Notes: generated by a model not told the origin, from the letters alone. A DNA stretch of 64,000 nt from Sedimentisphaerales bacterium (GCA_028281535.1 JANQJS010000033.1:1-64000), one strand, 5' to 3'. Shown: positions 46,258 through 56,367, counted from the first letter of the stretch. Numbers and translations: made by a program.

Positions 46258-47586
46258 TTATACGGTCACATTACCGGGCTCAACAACCGGCCGGCCTATA
46301 CAATAATATTCAATCCCCTGTTTGGCAACAAAAGAAGGATCATATAAATTCCGACCATCAAAAATAACCGGTTTTGATAACTTTTCACGTATCCTTTCAA
46401 AATCAGGCGTTCTAAATTCCTGCCAATCTGTAAAAATAACCAGAGCGTCTGCCCCTTCTAATGCTTCATAAGAATCTTCAAACATCGGGACATTATCTCC
46501 AAATTCACCTCGCGAGTTTTCCATAGCAACAGGATCATGAGCGCGAATTTGAATCCCTTTGTCTAATAATATCTTTATACCAGCAATCGCTGGGGACTCA
46601 CGAATATCATCGGTTTTAGCTTTAAATGCCAATCCCCAAACAGCCAAGGTAGTTTTATCGCAATTCTCACCGAAATATTCAATGACTTTATTGGCAAATT
46701 TAACTCGTTGACGTTGATTGGCATCTTCGACAGCCTCAACAATCGTCATCGGTGAATCATTATTTACACCCATTTTCATTAAGGCATTCACATCCTTAGG
46801 AAAACAGGAACCACCATACCCTACACCAGGGAATAAAAAGGCATTACCAATCCTGGAATCTGATCCCACACCTTTGCGAACAGAATTTACATCCGCACCT
46901 ACTTTTTCACATAGGTTCGCGATTTCATTCATGAATGAAATTTTCGTCGCCAGAAGTGCATTTGACGCATATTTAGTAACTTCAGCACTCGCTGGATCCA
47001 TCACCATCAACCGTTCACTCTTACGCATGAATGGAGCATAAATCTGCTTCATGATTTCTACAACGGCAGGATTCTCAGAACCAATTACGACACGATCTGG
47101 CTTAAAGAAATCGTCAATCGCAGCACCCTCTTTAAGAAATTCTGGGTTACTCACATAATCAAACGGATGAGCGGTTTCGGCGGCCATGACCTCTGATACT
47201 TTTTGATGTGTACCTACGGGCACCGTACTTTTTACCACAATGATACGATAACCATCCATCAACTGAGCAACTTCTTTAGCCACTGCCAATAGTGCCGTTA
47301 AATCTGCAGAACCATCTTCTTTTGGAGGTGTCCCCACCGCCAAAAAGATAACCAGCGAATTAGCAACAGCCTCAGCTAGATCGGTGGTAAACTGCAAACG
47401 ATTGGCCTTTACGTTTCGCTCAATGATCTCAGACAATCCCGGTTCATAAATTGGCACCTGACCTTTATGCAATTTTTCGATCTTGCTCGGATCATTATCG
47501 ATACAAATTACATGGTTGCCACCATCTGCCAGGCAAGTACCAGCAACCAATCCGACATAACCAACGCCTACAACACTGATCTTCAA
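46258..47586 (-). CDS. ugd: UDP-glucose 6-dehydrogenase
   Basis: Oxidises UDP-glucose to UDP-glucuronic acid with two NAD. The 442-residue product has KISVVGVGYVGLVAGTCLAD (NAD fold), FLAVGTPPKEDGSADL, VKSTVPVGTHQKV, NPEFLKEGAAIDDFFKPDR, GSDSRIGNAFLFPGVGYGGS and the catalytic cysteine in GSCFPKDVNAL. The C-terminal domain carries WGLAFKAKTDDIRESPA. It is the second gene of the operon after the NusG-like regulator, separated by 165 bases that contain an AT-rich inverted repeat. The product feeds both the UDP-xylose synthase and the UDP-glucuronate epimerase downstream. Confidence 0.95.
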   Translation of the reverse strand: MKISVVGVGYVGLVAGTCLADGGNHVICIDNDPSKIEKLHKGQVPIYEPGLSEIIERNVKANRLQFTTDLAEAVANSLVIFLAVGTPPKEDGSADLTALLAVAKEVAQLMDGYRIIVVKSTVPVGTHQKVSEVMAAETAHPFDYVSNPEFLKEGAAIDDFFKPDRVVIGSENPAVVEIMKQIYAPFMRKSERLMVMDPASAEVTKYASNALLATKISFMNEIANLCEKVGADVNSVRKGVGSDSRIGNAFLFPGVGYGGSCFPKDVNALMKMGVNNDSPMTIVEAVEDANQRQRVKFANKVIEYFGENCDKTTLAVWGLAFKAKTDDIRESPAIAGIKILLDKGIQIRAHDPVAMENSRGEFGDNVPMFEDSYEALEGADALVIFTDWQEFRTPDFERIREKLSKPVIFDGRNLYDPSFVAKQGIEYYCIGRPVVEPGNVTV

Positions 47587-47668
47587 GGTATATTACTCCT
47601 ATTAATTAATAGATAAATTTTGAAAGAATAGAATTATGCGCACTCCGTCCCCGTCAGCGACATCGCGC

Positions 47669-47696
47669 TTTTTATATAAAACACTATATATAAAAA
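47669..47696. repeat. Perfect AT-rich inverted repeat between the NusG-like gene and ugd
   Basis: TTTTTATATA (47669-47678) and TATATAAAAA (47687-47696) are perfect inverted copies with an 8-base loop. A GC-richer stretch (about 47639-47668) adjoins it on the ugd side. It could be a weak transcription stop or pause site in the early operon, but no separate T-tract follows the stem. Confidence 0.5.
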
Positions 47697-47751
47697 AGTT
47701 ACAGCCAACTCTATTTCAAAAAAGGAAAAAAGCTAGCTGGTGTTTCTACTA

Positions 47752-48318
47752 TTATTCGACTGGCTCAAGCTGGTCGGAATCTATTTCAACCGTTGCACCT
47801 TGGCCCAACATTTCTACTTTCAAAAACAGGCGAGACTGGTTCTTTTGTTTTAGCAAAATACCCTCAAGACCTAAAAATGGCCCTGAAATCACTCGACAGC
47901 GCGTTCCGGCCTTTAATTTCGGATAAGGGTCTAAAGCTGCCCCAAGCTTAATTGCCTGATGAACCTGAGTGAGATCATTGATAAACGACTCCTGATCCAC
48001 AACTTTGATGACCTGAGCAATACGGTCCGTAGTCATGGCCTTGTACTGCTCTTCCTCATTACCGCTGAAGAAAATATATCCGCTAAATAATGGTAAATAG
48101 GACGTTAATTTCCTTCCCTTGCGGCGGGATACTTTCTCCACCAAAGGCAAAAAGTATGGGATATCCCAATTTTCGAAGGTACGCGCCAGGGCCTTCTCAT
48201 GGCGAGACTTAGTTCTTGCCACCCACCACTGACCATAAATATCTGAAATATCTTCAGTTAGAGGATATAATATCGGAGGGTTATCTTCTAATTTTACCAT
48301 GAACTCACAAAAAACCAT
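47752..48318 (-). CDS. NusG-like transcription antiterminator (UpxY/RfaH/LoaP-like)
   Basis: Specialised paralogue of NusG, 188 residues. The NGN domain begins at WWVARTKSRHEKALARTFEN, followed by YFLPLVEKVSRRKGRKLTSY and LFSGYIFFSG, the typical pattern of UpxY and RfaH proteins. The C-terminal KOW domain is LKAGTRCRVISGPFLGLEGI. Such factors bind paused RNA polymerase near the promoter and allow read-through of very long polysaccharide operons. It is the first gene of the minus-strand cluster that ends near 23367, consistent with that role. The start at 48318 or the ATG at 48297 cannot be distinguished. A classical ops element was not found upstream. Confidence 0.9.
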   Translation of the reverse strand: MVFCEFMVKLEDNPPILYPLTEDISDIYGQWWVARTKSRHEKALARTFENWDIPYFLPLVEKVSRRKGRKLTSYLPLFSGYIFFSGNEEEQYKAMTTDRIAQVIKVVDQESFINDLTQVHQAIKLGAALDPYPKLKAGTRCRVISGPFLGLEGILLKQKNQSRLFLKVEMLGQGATVEIDSDQLEPVE

Positions 48319-48351
48319 CGATTGAGACTAATCGGTCCATTTGTCCCTGCC

Positions 48352-48392
48352 AAATGACGATAAATCCATTAATAGCAATGTTATCGGCATTT
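48352..48392 (-). promoter_or_regulatory. Leader hairpin upstream of the NusG-like gene
   Basis: AAATGACGATAA (48352-48363) and TTATCGGCATTT (48381-48392) form a 12-bp stem with one mismatch and a 17-base loop, 33 bases upstream of the first start codon of the antiterminator gene. It might act as a pause or recruitment site for the NusG-like protein; this is inference. Confidence 0.4.
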
Positions 48393-48421
48393 TTGGAAGA
48401 AATATTCATTCATCACTCTTC

Positions 48422-48552
48422 GGTCATAAAAAATGTTAAAAACACCCAATAAGAGAATACTCAGGGCAATTTCAAACGTTAAAAATGAAAAGCCGATATT
48501 TTATAGGACAATGTGGCTGAAATCACGATTAATATCATCATCTTTTATGACC
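48422..48552. repeat. 14-bp inverted repeat in the divergent control region
   Basis: GGTCATAAAAAATG (48422-48435) recurs inverted at 48539-48552 with one mismatch, separated by about 100 bases. The pair lies between the divergent polysaccharide operon and the phosphoglycosyltransferase gene. Spacing suits two operator half-regions for one regulator controlling both directions, but no regulator is identified. Confidence 0.45.
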
Positions 48553-48610
48553 AAAACGTGTAAAATACTGTAATTCATTGCTAAGAATAGTGTTCCAGAG
48601 AAATAAAAAT

Positions 48611-49243
48611 ATGAGTCAAATAAACCAATTATTTAAAAGAATCTTTGACCTGTTAGTTCTCATACTTTTATTTCCATTATTCATTGTGATATTTATAGTT
48701 ATATTTATTCTAGCCTTTTGCTTTACGGGCCCTAAAGTCATTTTCTCACAAGAACGGGCCGGCAAAAACATGAAGCCATTTATCCTCTATAAATTCCGCA
48801 CCATGAAGCTCAATTGTGACCCCTACGGGCCTTCTCCCAAAGATGGCGTCGATCCACGACTGACAAAAATTGGACGCTTTCTCCGCTGGACGTCACTGGA
48901 TGAATTGCCCCAATTTTTCAATGTCCTCAAAGGAGACATGTCACTGGTTGGGCCAAGACCCCTCTATATGTCGCAAGCCCAGGAATGGAATGAGCATCAA
49001 CGCCAACGCCTAAACGTCAAACCGGGCATAACCGGCCTGGCACAGATCAGCGGCCGTGGGAGCCTGACCATTGAGGAAAAAATTGAACTGGATGTGAAAT
49101 ACGCCCTTACACAAAGTCTCTGGCAGGACGCTAAAATTCTTTTTCTCACCATCTTCACATTATTCCGCCCTTCTGATATTTACGAAAAACGCTATTCAAA
49201 AACAGAAGAAACACGCAATCATTCAGACGGTTCTAAAGAATAA
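48611..49243 (+). CDS. Undecaprenyl-phosphate sugar phosphotransferase (PglC/WcaJ C-terminal domain type)
   Basis: Monotopic phosphoglycosyltransferase that starts the repeat unit by moving a phospho-sugar from UDP-sugar to polyprenyl phosphate. The ~210-residue product has a membrane anchor near the N-terminus (LVLILLFPLFIVIFIVIFIL), then FSQERAGKNMKPFILYKFRT with the catalytic Asp/Glu region further on (LRWTSLDELPQFFNVLKGDM), SLVGPRPLY and LNVKPGITGLAQISGRGSL. All family blocks are present. I use ATG 48611 as start; the open frame back to TTG 48578 is less likely. It is transcribed divergently from the polysaccharide operon and shares its control region. The sugar specificity is unknown. 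Confidence 0.92.
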   Translation: MSQINQLFKRIFDLLVLILLFPLFIVIFIVIFILAFCFTGPKVIFSQERAGKNMKPFILYKFRTMKLNCDPYGPSPKDGVDPRLTKIGRFLRWTSLDELPQFFNVLKGDMSLVGPRPLYMSQAQEWNEHQRQRLNVKPGITGLAQISGRGSLTIEEKIELDVKYALTQSLWQDAKILFLTIFTLFRPSDIYEKRYSKTEETRNHSDGSKE

Positions 49244-49289
49244 ATCATACACACATTTTTAGCTCACAATCGGTAAACATAATCGATAT

Positions 49290-52200
49290 TTATTCCAACC
49301 AATTCGCCGACAATACAGAAAAATCAATCATATTAAAAAAGCCATCGCCACCATTTGGAGCTAAATCAGAAAAAGGTGAACCACTTTGCATCCACTCATC
49401 AACAAAACTATCGATATCACTAGAGGTATTATATTGCAAAAATTTCGCCCAGTCGGCCATATTAATAAAACCATCTCGGCCGCTGGGAGCTTTATCATGC
49501 TGTAATGATTTTTTCAACCATGACTCGTTAAACAATTGAAGATCTACTAAATCAACGGTATCTGTACAATTCAGATCACCTTCTATAAAAGGCTGCCATG
49601 CTAATCGCGGTGTATTTAATGCCTCGCAAATATCCCAAATATCATCAGTACCATTGTTGGATTCGCCAATAAAATCCCATCCGGTATCAATGAAGGTTTT
49701 ACGTAGTATCATTTGTTGATTCATTACTGCAATCACCTCGACAGGATCCAGTTGATTTCCAATGCCTGTCAATTCTGGATTGACAGTTTGATTCCAAAAA
49801 CAATTATTATATACAGGATCTGTGCTAAATTCGCCACCTGTATCCCGACCTGAAAATCCGCCGACATTGGTGTTTCCTGTTACAATCGCACTAGAATATG
49901 CATTAACAATGGTAGCCGAATTTCCGCCGAGAAACCCGCCGACATCATTATCACCCGAAACATCTCCTAGATTATAACAATTCGAAATAGTTGCTTCATC
50001 CATGTAGCCAACGAACCCACCGATAAGCATCATACCAGTCACATCCCCCACATTATAACTATTTGAAACATCTGTCAAAAAGCCAATACCAATACATCCA
50101 CCGAGATATTCATCACCAGAAATATTCCCAATATTATAACACCTGGCAATCAGACTATTATCACTCGCACCAACAATTCCACCAAGTGCTGAATTTCCTG
50201 TTATATCTGCCTTATTAAAACATGATAAAATTTGCGATTCATAGCTATAACCAATGATCCCACCTGCATAGGAAAGCATACCACTCAAGATGCTGGTATT
50301 ATAAGAATCCTTAATAATACAATCAGAAGTTGATCCTATCAAACCACCAATGGCGCCATAGCCTGAAACATTTCCATTAATGGAACGACAATTCTCAACC
50401 AATCCGCCATGGGCTGCTCCAATTAATCCACCCGTGGCATATTCGCCAAAGATATTTGGCTGGATTACCTGGCAATTTCGAACAATCCCATTATTCATTT
50501 TTCCAATAAGACTTCCAATATGTTCACCACCCTGTGATGAAGCTGTGGGATTGATGACTATTACATTTTCGATCAGCGTATTAGGTTCATCAATACAACT
50601 AAAAATACCAACATCACTTTCATGGTTATAATTAAAGCCGGAAATAGAAAAATGATTACCATTAAAACAACCAATAAATGGATCTTGACTTGATCCAATC
50701 CTATTAAAGCTATTATTGGTAAAACCTGACAGATCGATATCATTCATTAAAATAAAGCTTTTATTGAGATCAGTATTCACAAATCCAATACGATTTAACT
50801 GCTCGGCAGTTGTGATCTGGAATGGATCGTTTTTCGTTCCTGTCCCTCCCGAGAAAGCCTCAACAACATCTAAATCAAATAGTCGTGATTTAACTTGCCC
50901 ATTATAGGTGGCGGTGAACTTCAACTGATAATGTCCAAGATCGGTAAATAATACCATGACATTTTCCGCAAATGGATCAGGACTAAAGGTCACAGGTGCT
51001 GGCCCATTCATGAGTTCCCACTCAACGGATGCTGCTCCTGGTGATACGACACAATCCAAAAGCACCTGCCCTGTCAGAGGATGCGATACGCTACCGATAT
51101 TCAGATCGAGACTCGCATAAGGTTCACCAACGACACCGACAAAAAGTTCGGGGGCTCCAGGTGCCTGCCATTGTAGACTTGGATAATCGAATCCATCGCA
51201 TATGTCCCAGTCATTCACAAAATCCCAGTCGGTATAATTGCTCATCGCATACATTTGTTCAGTCGTTCGGCCCGAACCACCATCGCTACTTGTTTTGCCT
51301 GAAGTGTCTTTATCCCAATATGAATTGATGACAGAATTATAAAAACTATCACCTATAAAACCACCCACAAACGAATTACCTGAAACGGCACCTATGCTAT
51401 AACAGTCTTGCACGGTTCCCGTATCATCCACTTTTCCGGCAAATCCGCCCACATAGGTATTGCCATTAACTGATCCTGTAGCGTAACTATTTTCTACACT
51501 ATCTGTTCCATCCAGATGGCCTAAGAAACCACCGACTTTTTCATTGCCACTTACATCAGAGATACTATAACAACGTCGAATTCTACTAACATTTGTGAGA
51601 GCACCGACAAGACCGCCAACCTCATCGTTACCATTGACAATACCGCTGGCATAACTGTTTTCAACAGGCCTGACACTCGCAGCCCCAACCAATCCACCAG
51701 CCGCATGTCCTGTTGCCATCACGTGACTACTGCTATAACATAAATCTATGCTAGATGTATTTTGTCCCGTCAAACCACCAACATAATCAACACCTTCTAT
51801 CGATCCAGTGCTATAACAATTGGTTAAATAACCAAAATATTCTCTCCCGCTAAATCCACCGACATAGGAAATGCCAGAAACCATCGCTTCGCTATAACAA
51901 TCCTGGATAACACCGTTGTTAGCACCTAGCAATCCACCGACATAGCTATTACCCGAAACCATTCCTCGAGAAAAACTATTTTCCATCTCCATAAATCTCG
52001 TATAGGTTGCATCTTTTAGCCATCCAATCAATCCTCCGACATACTCATTTCCGATCACTGTGGCATCCGATTCACAATTGTAGATAGCCCCCTCGGACTC
52101 GAGCTGCCCAATTAACCCTCCAACATAGTCGTTACCAGATATTTGCCCACCTTGCAGGTGACAATTATCCATTATAACCTCACGCATTCTACCGACCAGT

Positions 52201-55200
52201 GAGCCAGTATAGTTTTGCCCAACAACATTTGGATCAATTAAGGTAAGGTCCTGAACAAAAACATGATTATCTCTCGCTGAAACCAGTCCAAAAAGCCCCA
52301 CTTCCGATGTGGACGGTTTATTAATGGTCAAATTAGATATCGAATGATGATTACCATCTAGAAAACCCTTAAAAGGTCTAAATTGACCGATACCAATGAT
52401 ATTATAGTCGGTTGCTCCTAGATCAGACATATCAATGTCGGCAATCAATTGGAAATTTTTATCCCAAAGAAATGGAAAAACACCAACTTGATTCATTTGC
52501 TCAGCTGTTTCAATTAAAATGGGATCATTGGCTTGGCCCGTTGAATTTGGATCTACGAAGGGGCAATTATCGATCGGATCACCGGGAAGATTTTCCCAAG
52601 CAAGCCATGGATAACTCACACCTTCGTCTAATGTCCATAGCTTATCAGCGCAACCCCATCCCACATAGGTCGATGCCATTTGCATTTCAGCCGTAGTTTT
52701 ACCTTCACCGGCGGCACTAGTTAACATACCCGAGGTCTCGGTATTCCAAAATGAGGAAAAAGTACCATGAGGACTATCTTCCTGGCCAACAAGACCCCCT
52801 AATGAACTAAAACCATTCACACCTGCCAGGTTGTAGCATTTATAAATAAGACCACTTGATTCATTTCTTCCACATACCCCTCCAGCAACTGTAGAGCCGG
52901 CAATACCGCCGAGATTGTAACAATCTGAAATCGTTCCACCGTTAGATCCCACAACGCCCCCCACATAAGTTGACGTGAGGGTTCCCGTCACTGAAGCAAT
53001 ACTAAAACAAGATTGAATTTGACCATTGTTATCTCCAACCAAACCACCTAATTGGGATTCACCTCTGACAAGCGCTTCGCTATAAGCCTCATCAATAATC
53101 GTTGAACTACGCCCAGCAAGTCCACCAACCGCTATATTTCCAGTAATCGTCCCATCACTAGAACAATGAATCATTTTTCGATCATTAGTAAGATCTCCGG
53201 TTATATAACCTACCACACCACCAACATAATTTGATGTCCCCGTAACATCACCTACCGATGTACAATTTTGGATCTGACCAATCCAATTTCCAACCACTCC
53301 GCCCACCCTGGAGTTACCGAAAACGTCTGCGGCATTATAACAGTTATCAATCAACCCACTACTACCACGACCTATTACACCACCTACATAGTCCTGACCT
53401 GTTACAGCACCTGATTGTACAAAACAATTTTCGATTGACGAACTGTAAATCAGTTTTCCAACCAAAGCTCCTACATTGTTATTACCGGTTACGTTCGAAT
53501 TCGTAAGTGTAACATCTTTAATCCCAAGACCGTTTTCCTGAAGTCCGGTAGATACATAACCAAACAGTCCGACAGAATCTTGTCCAGGCGCATTATAGGT
53601 AAAATTCGAAATGGTGTATCCATCACCGTCAAATTGACCGGTAAATGGTAGAGATTCAAACTTACCTATGATATTAAAATCTGTTCCTGTCAATCCTGAC
53701 AAATCGATATCTGAGGTTAATTTAATATGTTTATCCAAAAATCCAGGTATATGCCCAATACTATTGAGTTGATCAGCAGAATTAATCAGAAATGGGTCAT
53801 TCGGTTCTCCATTACCGCTTAATGGAATAAACGGACAATTAGTGATCACATTCCCTGGTAATCCTTGCCAGAATAAAGCAGGTGCGTCATTTCCTTCATC
53901 GATGGTCCAATCGTTATCTAAACAACCCCACCCTACAAAAGTCGAAGCCAATTGTAATTCTGCTGTGGTTTTACCTTCGCCACTGGCACTGGTTGCCTGA
54001 CCGGATGACATCGTATTCCAATAGGAAGAATAGGTCGGTAATTCCAGGGTATCTTCTCCAACTAATCCTCCGGTATTGGTCACGCCTGAAACCGGACTTT
54101 CACTATAACATAAAGAAATTAAACCACCATCATTAAAGCCAACCAAACCGCCGACACGATCGTTACCGTTTACATTACCTAAGCTGTAACTGGACTTTAG
54201 ATGATTACTTGCAAAAAGACCAACCAAGCCGCCAACTTGAAAATTACCCGTCACATTACAGGTTGAATAGCAACCACTGATACTCGACGAACTTCCAGAT
54301 AATCCCCCAACATTAATATCTCCAACAACAACACCTGTACTATAACAATTATAAATATGACTACCAGCACCAACTAAACCACCCGCTCTTTCAAAACCGG
54401 TCACATCAGCGATAGCAAAACAATTCTCCATCACACCCGAATTAATCCCTACCAAACCTCCAACCGATGTATGACTAGCAATGACCGTACACTGGCTGTT
54501 ACAATTTGATATCTTGCTTTGGAAACTATGACCAATTAATCCTCCAATGTATGATTCACCTGATATTTGACCACCTTGTACGCTGCAATTTTCAACCGCT
54601 ACGTCTCTGTCCATACGTCCAACCAAAGCACCAGTATATCGCTTTGCTGTAATATTGGGATTGATCAGCGTCACATTTTTTATTTCAACGATTCTCTCTG
54701 GGTCTCCTCTGGCAATACCAAATAATCCGATTCTCTCCTCGTTAACGTCATGATAATTCAAGTTCATGACAGAAAAACCATTTCCATCAAAACCACCTGA
54801 AAAAGGCAAACATACACCACCAATCACATGATAATTTGGATCACTCGCGGTGGCCATATCAATATCAGCTGTTAATAAAAAATGTTGATCCCAAAGAAGT
54901 GGTGCATGCGCAATACCATTCCATTGTTCTGCAGTCGATATCAAGTAGGGAGTATTGGGGTCACCCGTACCACCATCACTGGTAAACGGACATGCATCAA
55001 TGCTGGCGCCCGGACTGTTTTCCCAGGAAAGACGCGGATAATCTAACCCATCATCGATGGTCCAATTTGCAGTGCCACAATTCCAATTATAAAATGTAGA
55101 TTTATCCCACATCTCACTGGTTGTTAATCCCACACCGCCATCACTGGTATTCATACCTGAAGACACGGTGTCCCAAAAACAAGAAAATACACATCCACTT

Positions 55201-56012
55201 CCCGGAATACGACCAATGAATCCCCCACTAGTGGCATTGCCGGTTACCTGTCCAATACTATACGAATTTATGACACGGCTGCCCGTATTAAGACCGACAA
55301 ACCCACCTACATCAATATTGCCAGAGACATTGCCAGTACTATAGCTATTATAAATGTATCTACTATTATACCCGACGAGTCCTCCAACACGATTATGGCT
55401 ACCCACATTAGTCGTACTGAAACAATTTTCAATCAAACCATAATTTTCCCCTACCAACCCACCTGCCGCTTCATAAGTCGCGGTAACGCTGCCCCCCTGT
55501 ACGCTACAGTTTGAAATGCTGGCATTATCTAGCCTTGCAACTAAACCACCCACAACACTGTACCCTTGGACGATGGGATTAATGACGTTGACATTTTTGA
55601 TGATCAATCTATGATCAGATGACAGCCCATTCACATATCCAAAAATTCCTATATGAGTATCAAGGATATCATCATAATGAAAATTCATAACAGCATATCC
55701 ATTGCCATCAAAACATCCTGTGAAGGCTTGGTTATCAAGCCCATTATAGTAGCCAATGATATTGAAGAGATTGGCAGGATAAATACTCAAGTCAATGTCT
55801 GCCATGAGTATGAAATGTTTATCCCAATCCTGTTGATTTAAGCCAATGGTATTCATTTGTTCGGCGGTCCAGATTTGGTAGGGATCATTTGGATCACCAG
55901 TACCGCCACCGTATTGGGCTTGGGTGGTTGAGCAGAATATTAACGTCAGTGAAACGATTGTCAGAAAAAATAGATAATTATGATTGATCTTATTAGGATA
56001 GTTTTTGATCAT
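49290..56012 (-). CDS. Giant secreted GLUG-repeat surface protein with C-terminal dockerin-like module
   Basis: The product is about 2240 residues from ATG 56012, which opens a signal peptide (INHNYLFFLTIVSLTLIFCS, cut near TTQA); the frame continues to 56285, but that extension lacks export features. The body has five large modules, each starting with a linker such as GGTGDPNDPYQIWTAEQMN (about 55910, 54985, 53825, 52555 and 50855 going downstream) followed by many GLUG-type repeats, for example VGGLVGxNxG, NCYSxGxVxG. These should form a right-handed beta-solenoid. A beta-sandwich (PKD/Ig-like) domain precedes the fifth module. The C-terminus (EGDLNCTDTVDLVDLQLFNE, DGFINMADW, DGFFNMIDFSVLSANWLE) contains dockerin-like calcium motifs. 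GLUG proteins are known as surface adhesins and peptidase-linked repeats; adhesion or matrix formation beside the polysaccharide cluster is a reasonable inference. Confidence 0.88.
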   Translation of the reverse strand: MIKNYPNKINHNYLFFLTIVSLTLIFCSTTQAQYGGGTGDPNDPYQIWTAEQMNTIGLNQQDWDKHFILMADIDLSIYPANLFNIIGYYNGLDNQAFTGCFDGNGYAVMNFHYDDILDTHIGIFGYVNGLSSDHRLIIKNVNVINPIVQGYSVVGGLVARLDNASISNCSVQGGSVTATYEAAGGLVGENYGLIENCFSTTNVGSHNRVGGLVGYNSRYIYNSYSTGNVSGNIDVGGFVGLNTGSRVINSYSIGQVTGNATSGGFIGRIPGSGCVFSCFWDTVSSGMNTSDGGVGLTTSEMWDKSTFYNWNCGTANWTIDDGLDYPRLSWENSPGASIDACPFTSDGGTGDPNTPYLISTAEQWNGIAHAPLLWDQHFLLTADIDMATASDPNYHVIGGVCLPFSGGFDGNGFSVMNLNYHDVNEERIGLFGIARGDPERIVEIKNVTLINPNITAKRYTGALVGRMDRDVAVENCSVQGGQISGESYIGGLIGHSFQSKISNCNSQCTVIASHTSVGGLVGINSGVMENCFAIADVTGFERAGGLVGAGSHIYNCYSTGVVVGDINVGGLSGSSSSISGCYSTCNVTGNFQVGGLVGLFASNHLKSSYSLGNVNGNDRVGGLVGFNDGGLISLCYSESPVSGVTNTGGLVGEDTLELPTYSSYWNTMSSGQATSASGEGKTTAELQLASTFVGWGCLDNDWTIDEGNDAPALFWQGLPGNVITNCPFIPLSGNGEPNDPFLINSADQLNSIGHIPGFLDKHIKLTSDIDLSGLTGTDFNIIGKFESLPFTGQFDGDGYTISNFTYNAPGQDSVGLFGYVSTGLQENGLGIKDVTLTNSNVTGNNNVGALVGKLIYSSSIENCFVQSGAVTGQDYVGGVIGRGSSGLIDNCYNAADVFGNSRVGGVVGNWIGQIQNCTSVGDVTGTSNYVGGVVGYITGDLTNDRKMIHCSSDGTITGNIAVGGLAGRSSTIIDEAYSEALVRGESQLGGLVGDNNGQIQSCFSIASVTGTLTSTYVGGVVGSNGGTISDCYNLGGIAGSTVAGGVCGRNESSGLIYKCYNLAGVNGFSSLGGLVGQEDSPHGTFSSFWNTETSGMLTSAAGEGKTTAEMQMASTYVGWGCADKLWTLDEGVSYPWLAWENLPGDPIDNCPFVDPNSTGQANDPILIETAEQMNQVGVFPFLWDKNFQLIADIDMSDLGATDYNIIGIGQFRPFKGFLDGNHHSISNLTINKPSTSEVGLFGLVSARDNHVFVQDLTLIDPNVVGQNYTGSLVGRMREVIMDNCHLQGGQISGNDYVGGLIGQLESEGAIYNCESDATVIGNEYVGGLIGWLKDATYTRFMEMENSFSRGMVSGNSYVGGLLGANNGVIQDCYSEAMVSGISYVGGFSGREYFGYLTNCYSTGSIEGVDYVGGLTGQNTSSIDLCYSSSHVMATGHAAGGLVGAASVRPVENSYASGIVNGNDEVGGLVGALTNVSRIRRCYSISDVSGNEKVGGFLGHLDGTDSVENSYATGSVNGNTYVGGFAGKVDDTGTVQDCYSIGAVSGNSFVGGFIGDSFYNSVINSYWDKDTSGKTSSDGGSGRTTEQMYAMSNYTDWDFVNDWDICDGFDYPSLQWQAPGAPELFVGVVGEPYASLDLNIGSVSHPLTGQVLLDCVVSPGAASVEWELMNGPAPVTFSPDPFAENVMVLFTDLGHYQLKFTATYNGQVKSRLFDLDVVEAFSGGTGTKNDPFQITTAEQLNRIGFVNTDLNKSFILMNDIDLSGFTNNSFNRIGSSQDPFIGCFNGNHFSISGFNYNHESDVGIFSCIDEPNTLIENVIVINPTASSQGGEHIGSLIGKMNNGIVRNCQVIQPNIFGEYATGGLIGAAHGGLVENCRSINGNVSGYGAIGGLIGSTSDCIIKDSYNTSILSGMLSYAGGIIGYSYESQILSCFNKADITGNSALGGIVGASDNSLIARCYNIGNISGDEYLGGCIGIGFLTDVSNSYNVGDVTGMMLIGGFVGYMDEATISNCYNLGDVSGDNDVGGFLGGNSATIVNAYSSAIVTGNTNVGGFSGRDTGGEFSTDPVYNNCFWNQTVNPELTGIGNQLDPVEVIAVMNQQMILRKTFIDTGWDFIGESNNGTDDIWDICEALNTPRLAWQPFIEGDLNCTDTVDLVDLQLFNESWLKKSLQHDKAPSGRDGFINMADWAKFLQYNTSSDIDSFVDEWMQSGSPFSDLAPNGGDGFFNMIDFSVLSANWLE

Positions 56013-56367
56013 TTTGATATCGACCTTATCTTTATTTTGTAATGATTCAGACAGCAAATCTTCGTACAAAATGTATGTTGGTTTACATCTGACCGGTTGT
56101 AATTTTACACTCTCGAGACACTTTATATTATATGAAATTGGGCTAAAATCGCTAGTTTTTTCCATCGATAATCGAGATTTTATGGGACTTGCTAGCAAAA
56201 ACTTCATCTGGTGATTGGGAGAAATTTGTGCTAAAATCTTGAACTTGAAGTAGTTTTGACTGGCTCTTTCTATTAAATCGGGCATTTGTGGAATTCAGGA
56301 TGGATTCTTTCATTTTTTCCCTAGGTTTCACTTATTTTTGCATGACAAAATTCCGAAATAAGTATTT
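56013..56367. other. Divergent intergenic region, no gene recognised
   Basis: The 355 bases between the giant surface protein and the ATP-grasp gene should hold both promoters. Part of it is an N-terminal open extension of the giant gene that I consider untranslated. I find no convincing consensus promoter, repeat or RNA. Confidence 0.4.

Noticed and set aside
48319-48577. JUMPstart/ops element for the NusG-like factor
   Set aside because: No GGCGGTAG-like core found in either orientation; only hairpins and the inverted repeat are present.
49290-56012. GLUG repeats as a CRISPR-like or tandem DNA repeat array
   Set aside because: The periodicity is at protein level with variable spacing and strongly diverged DNA; it is one continuous reading frame.
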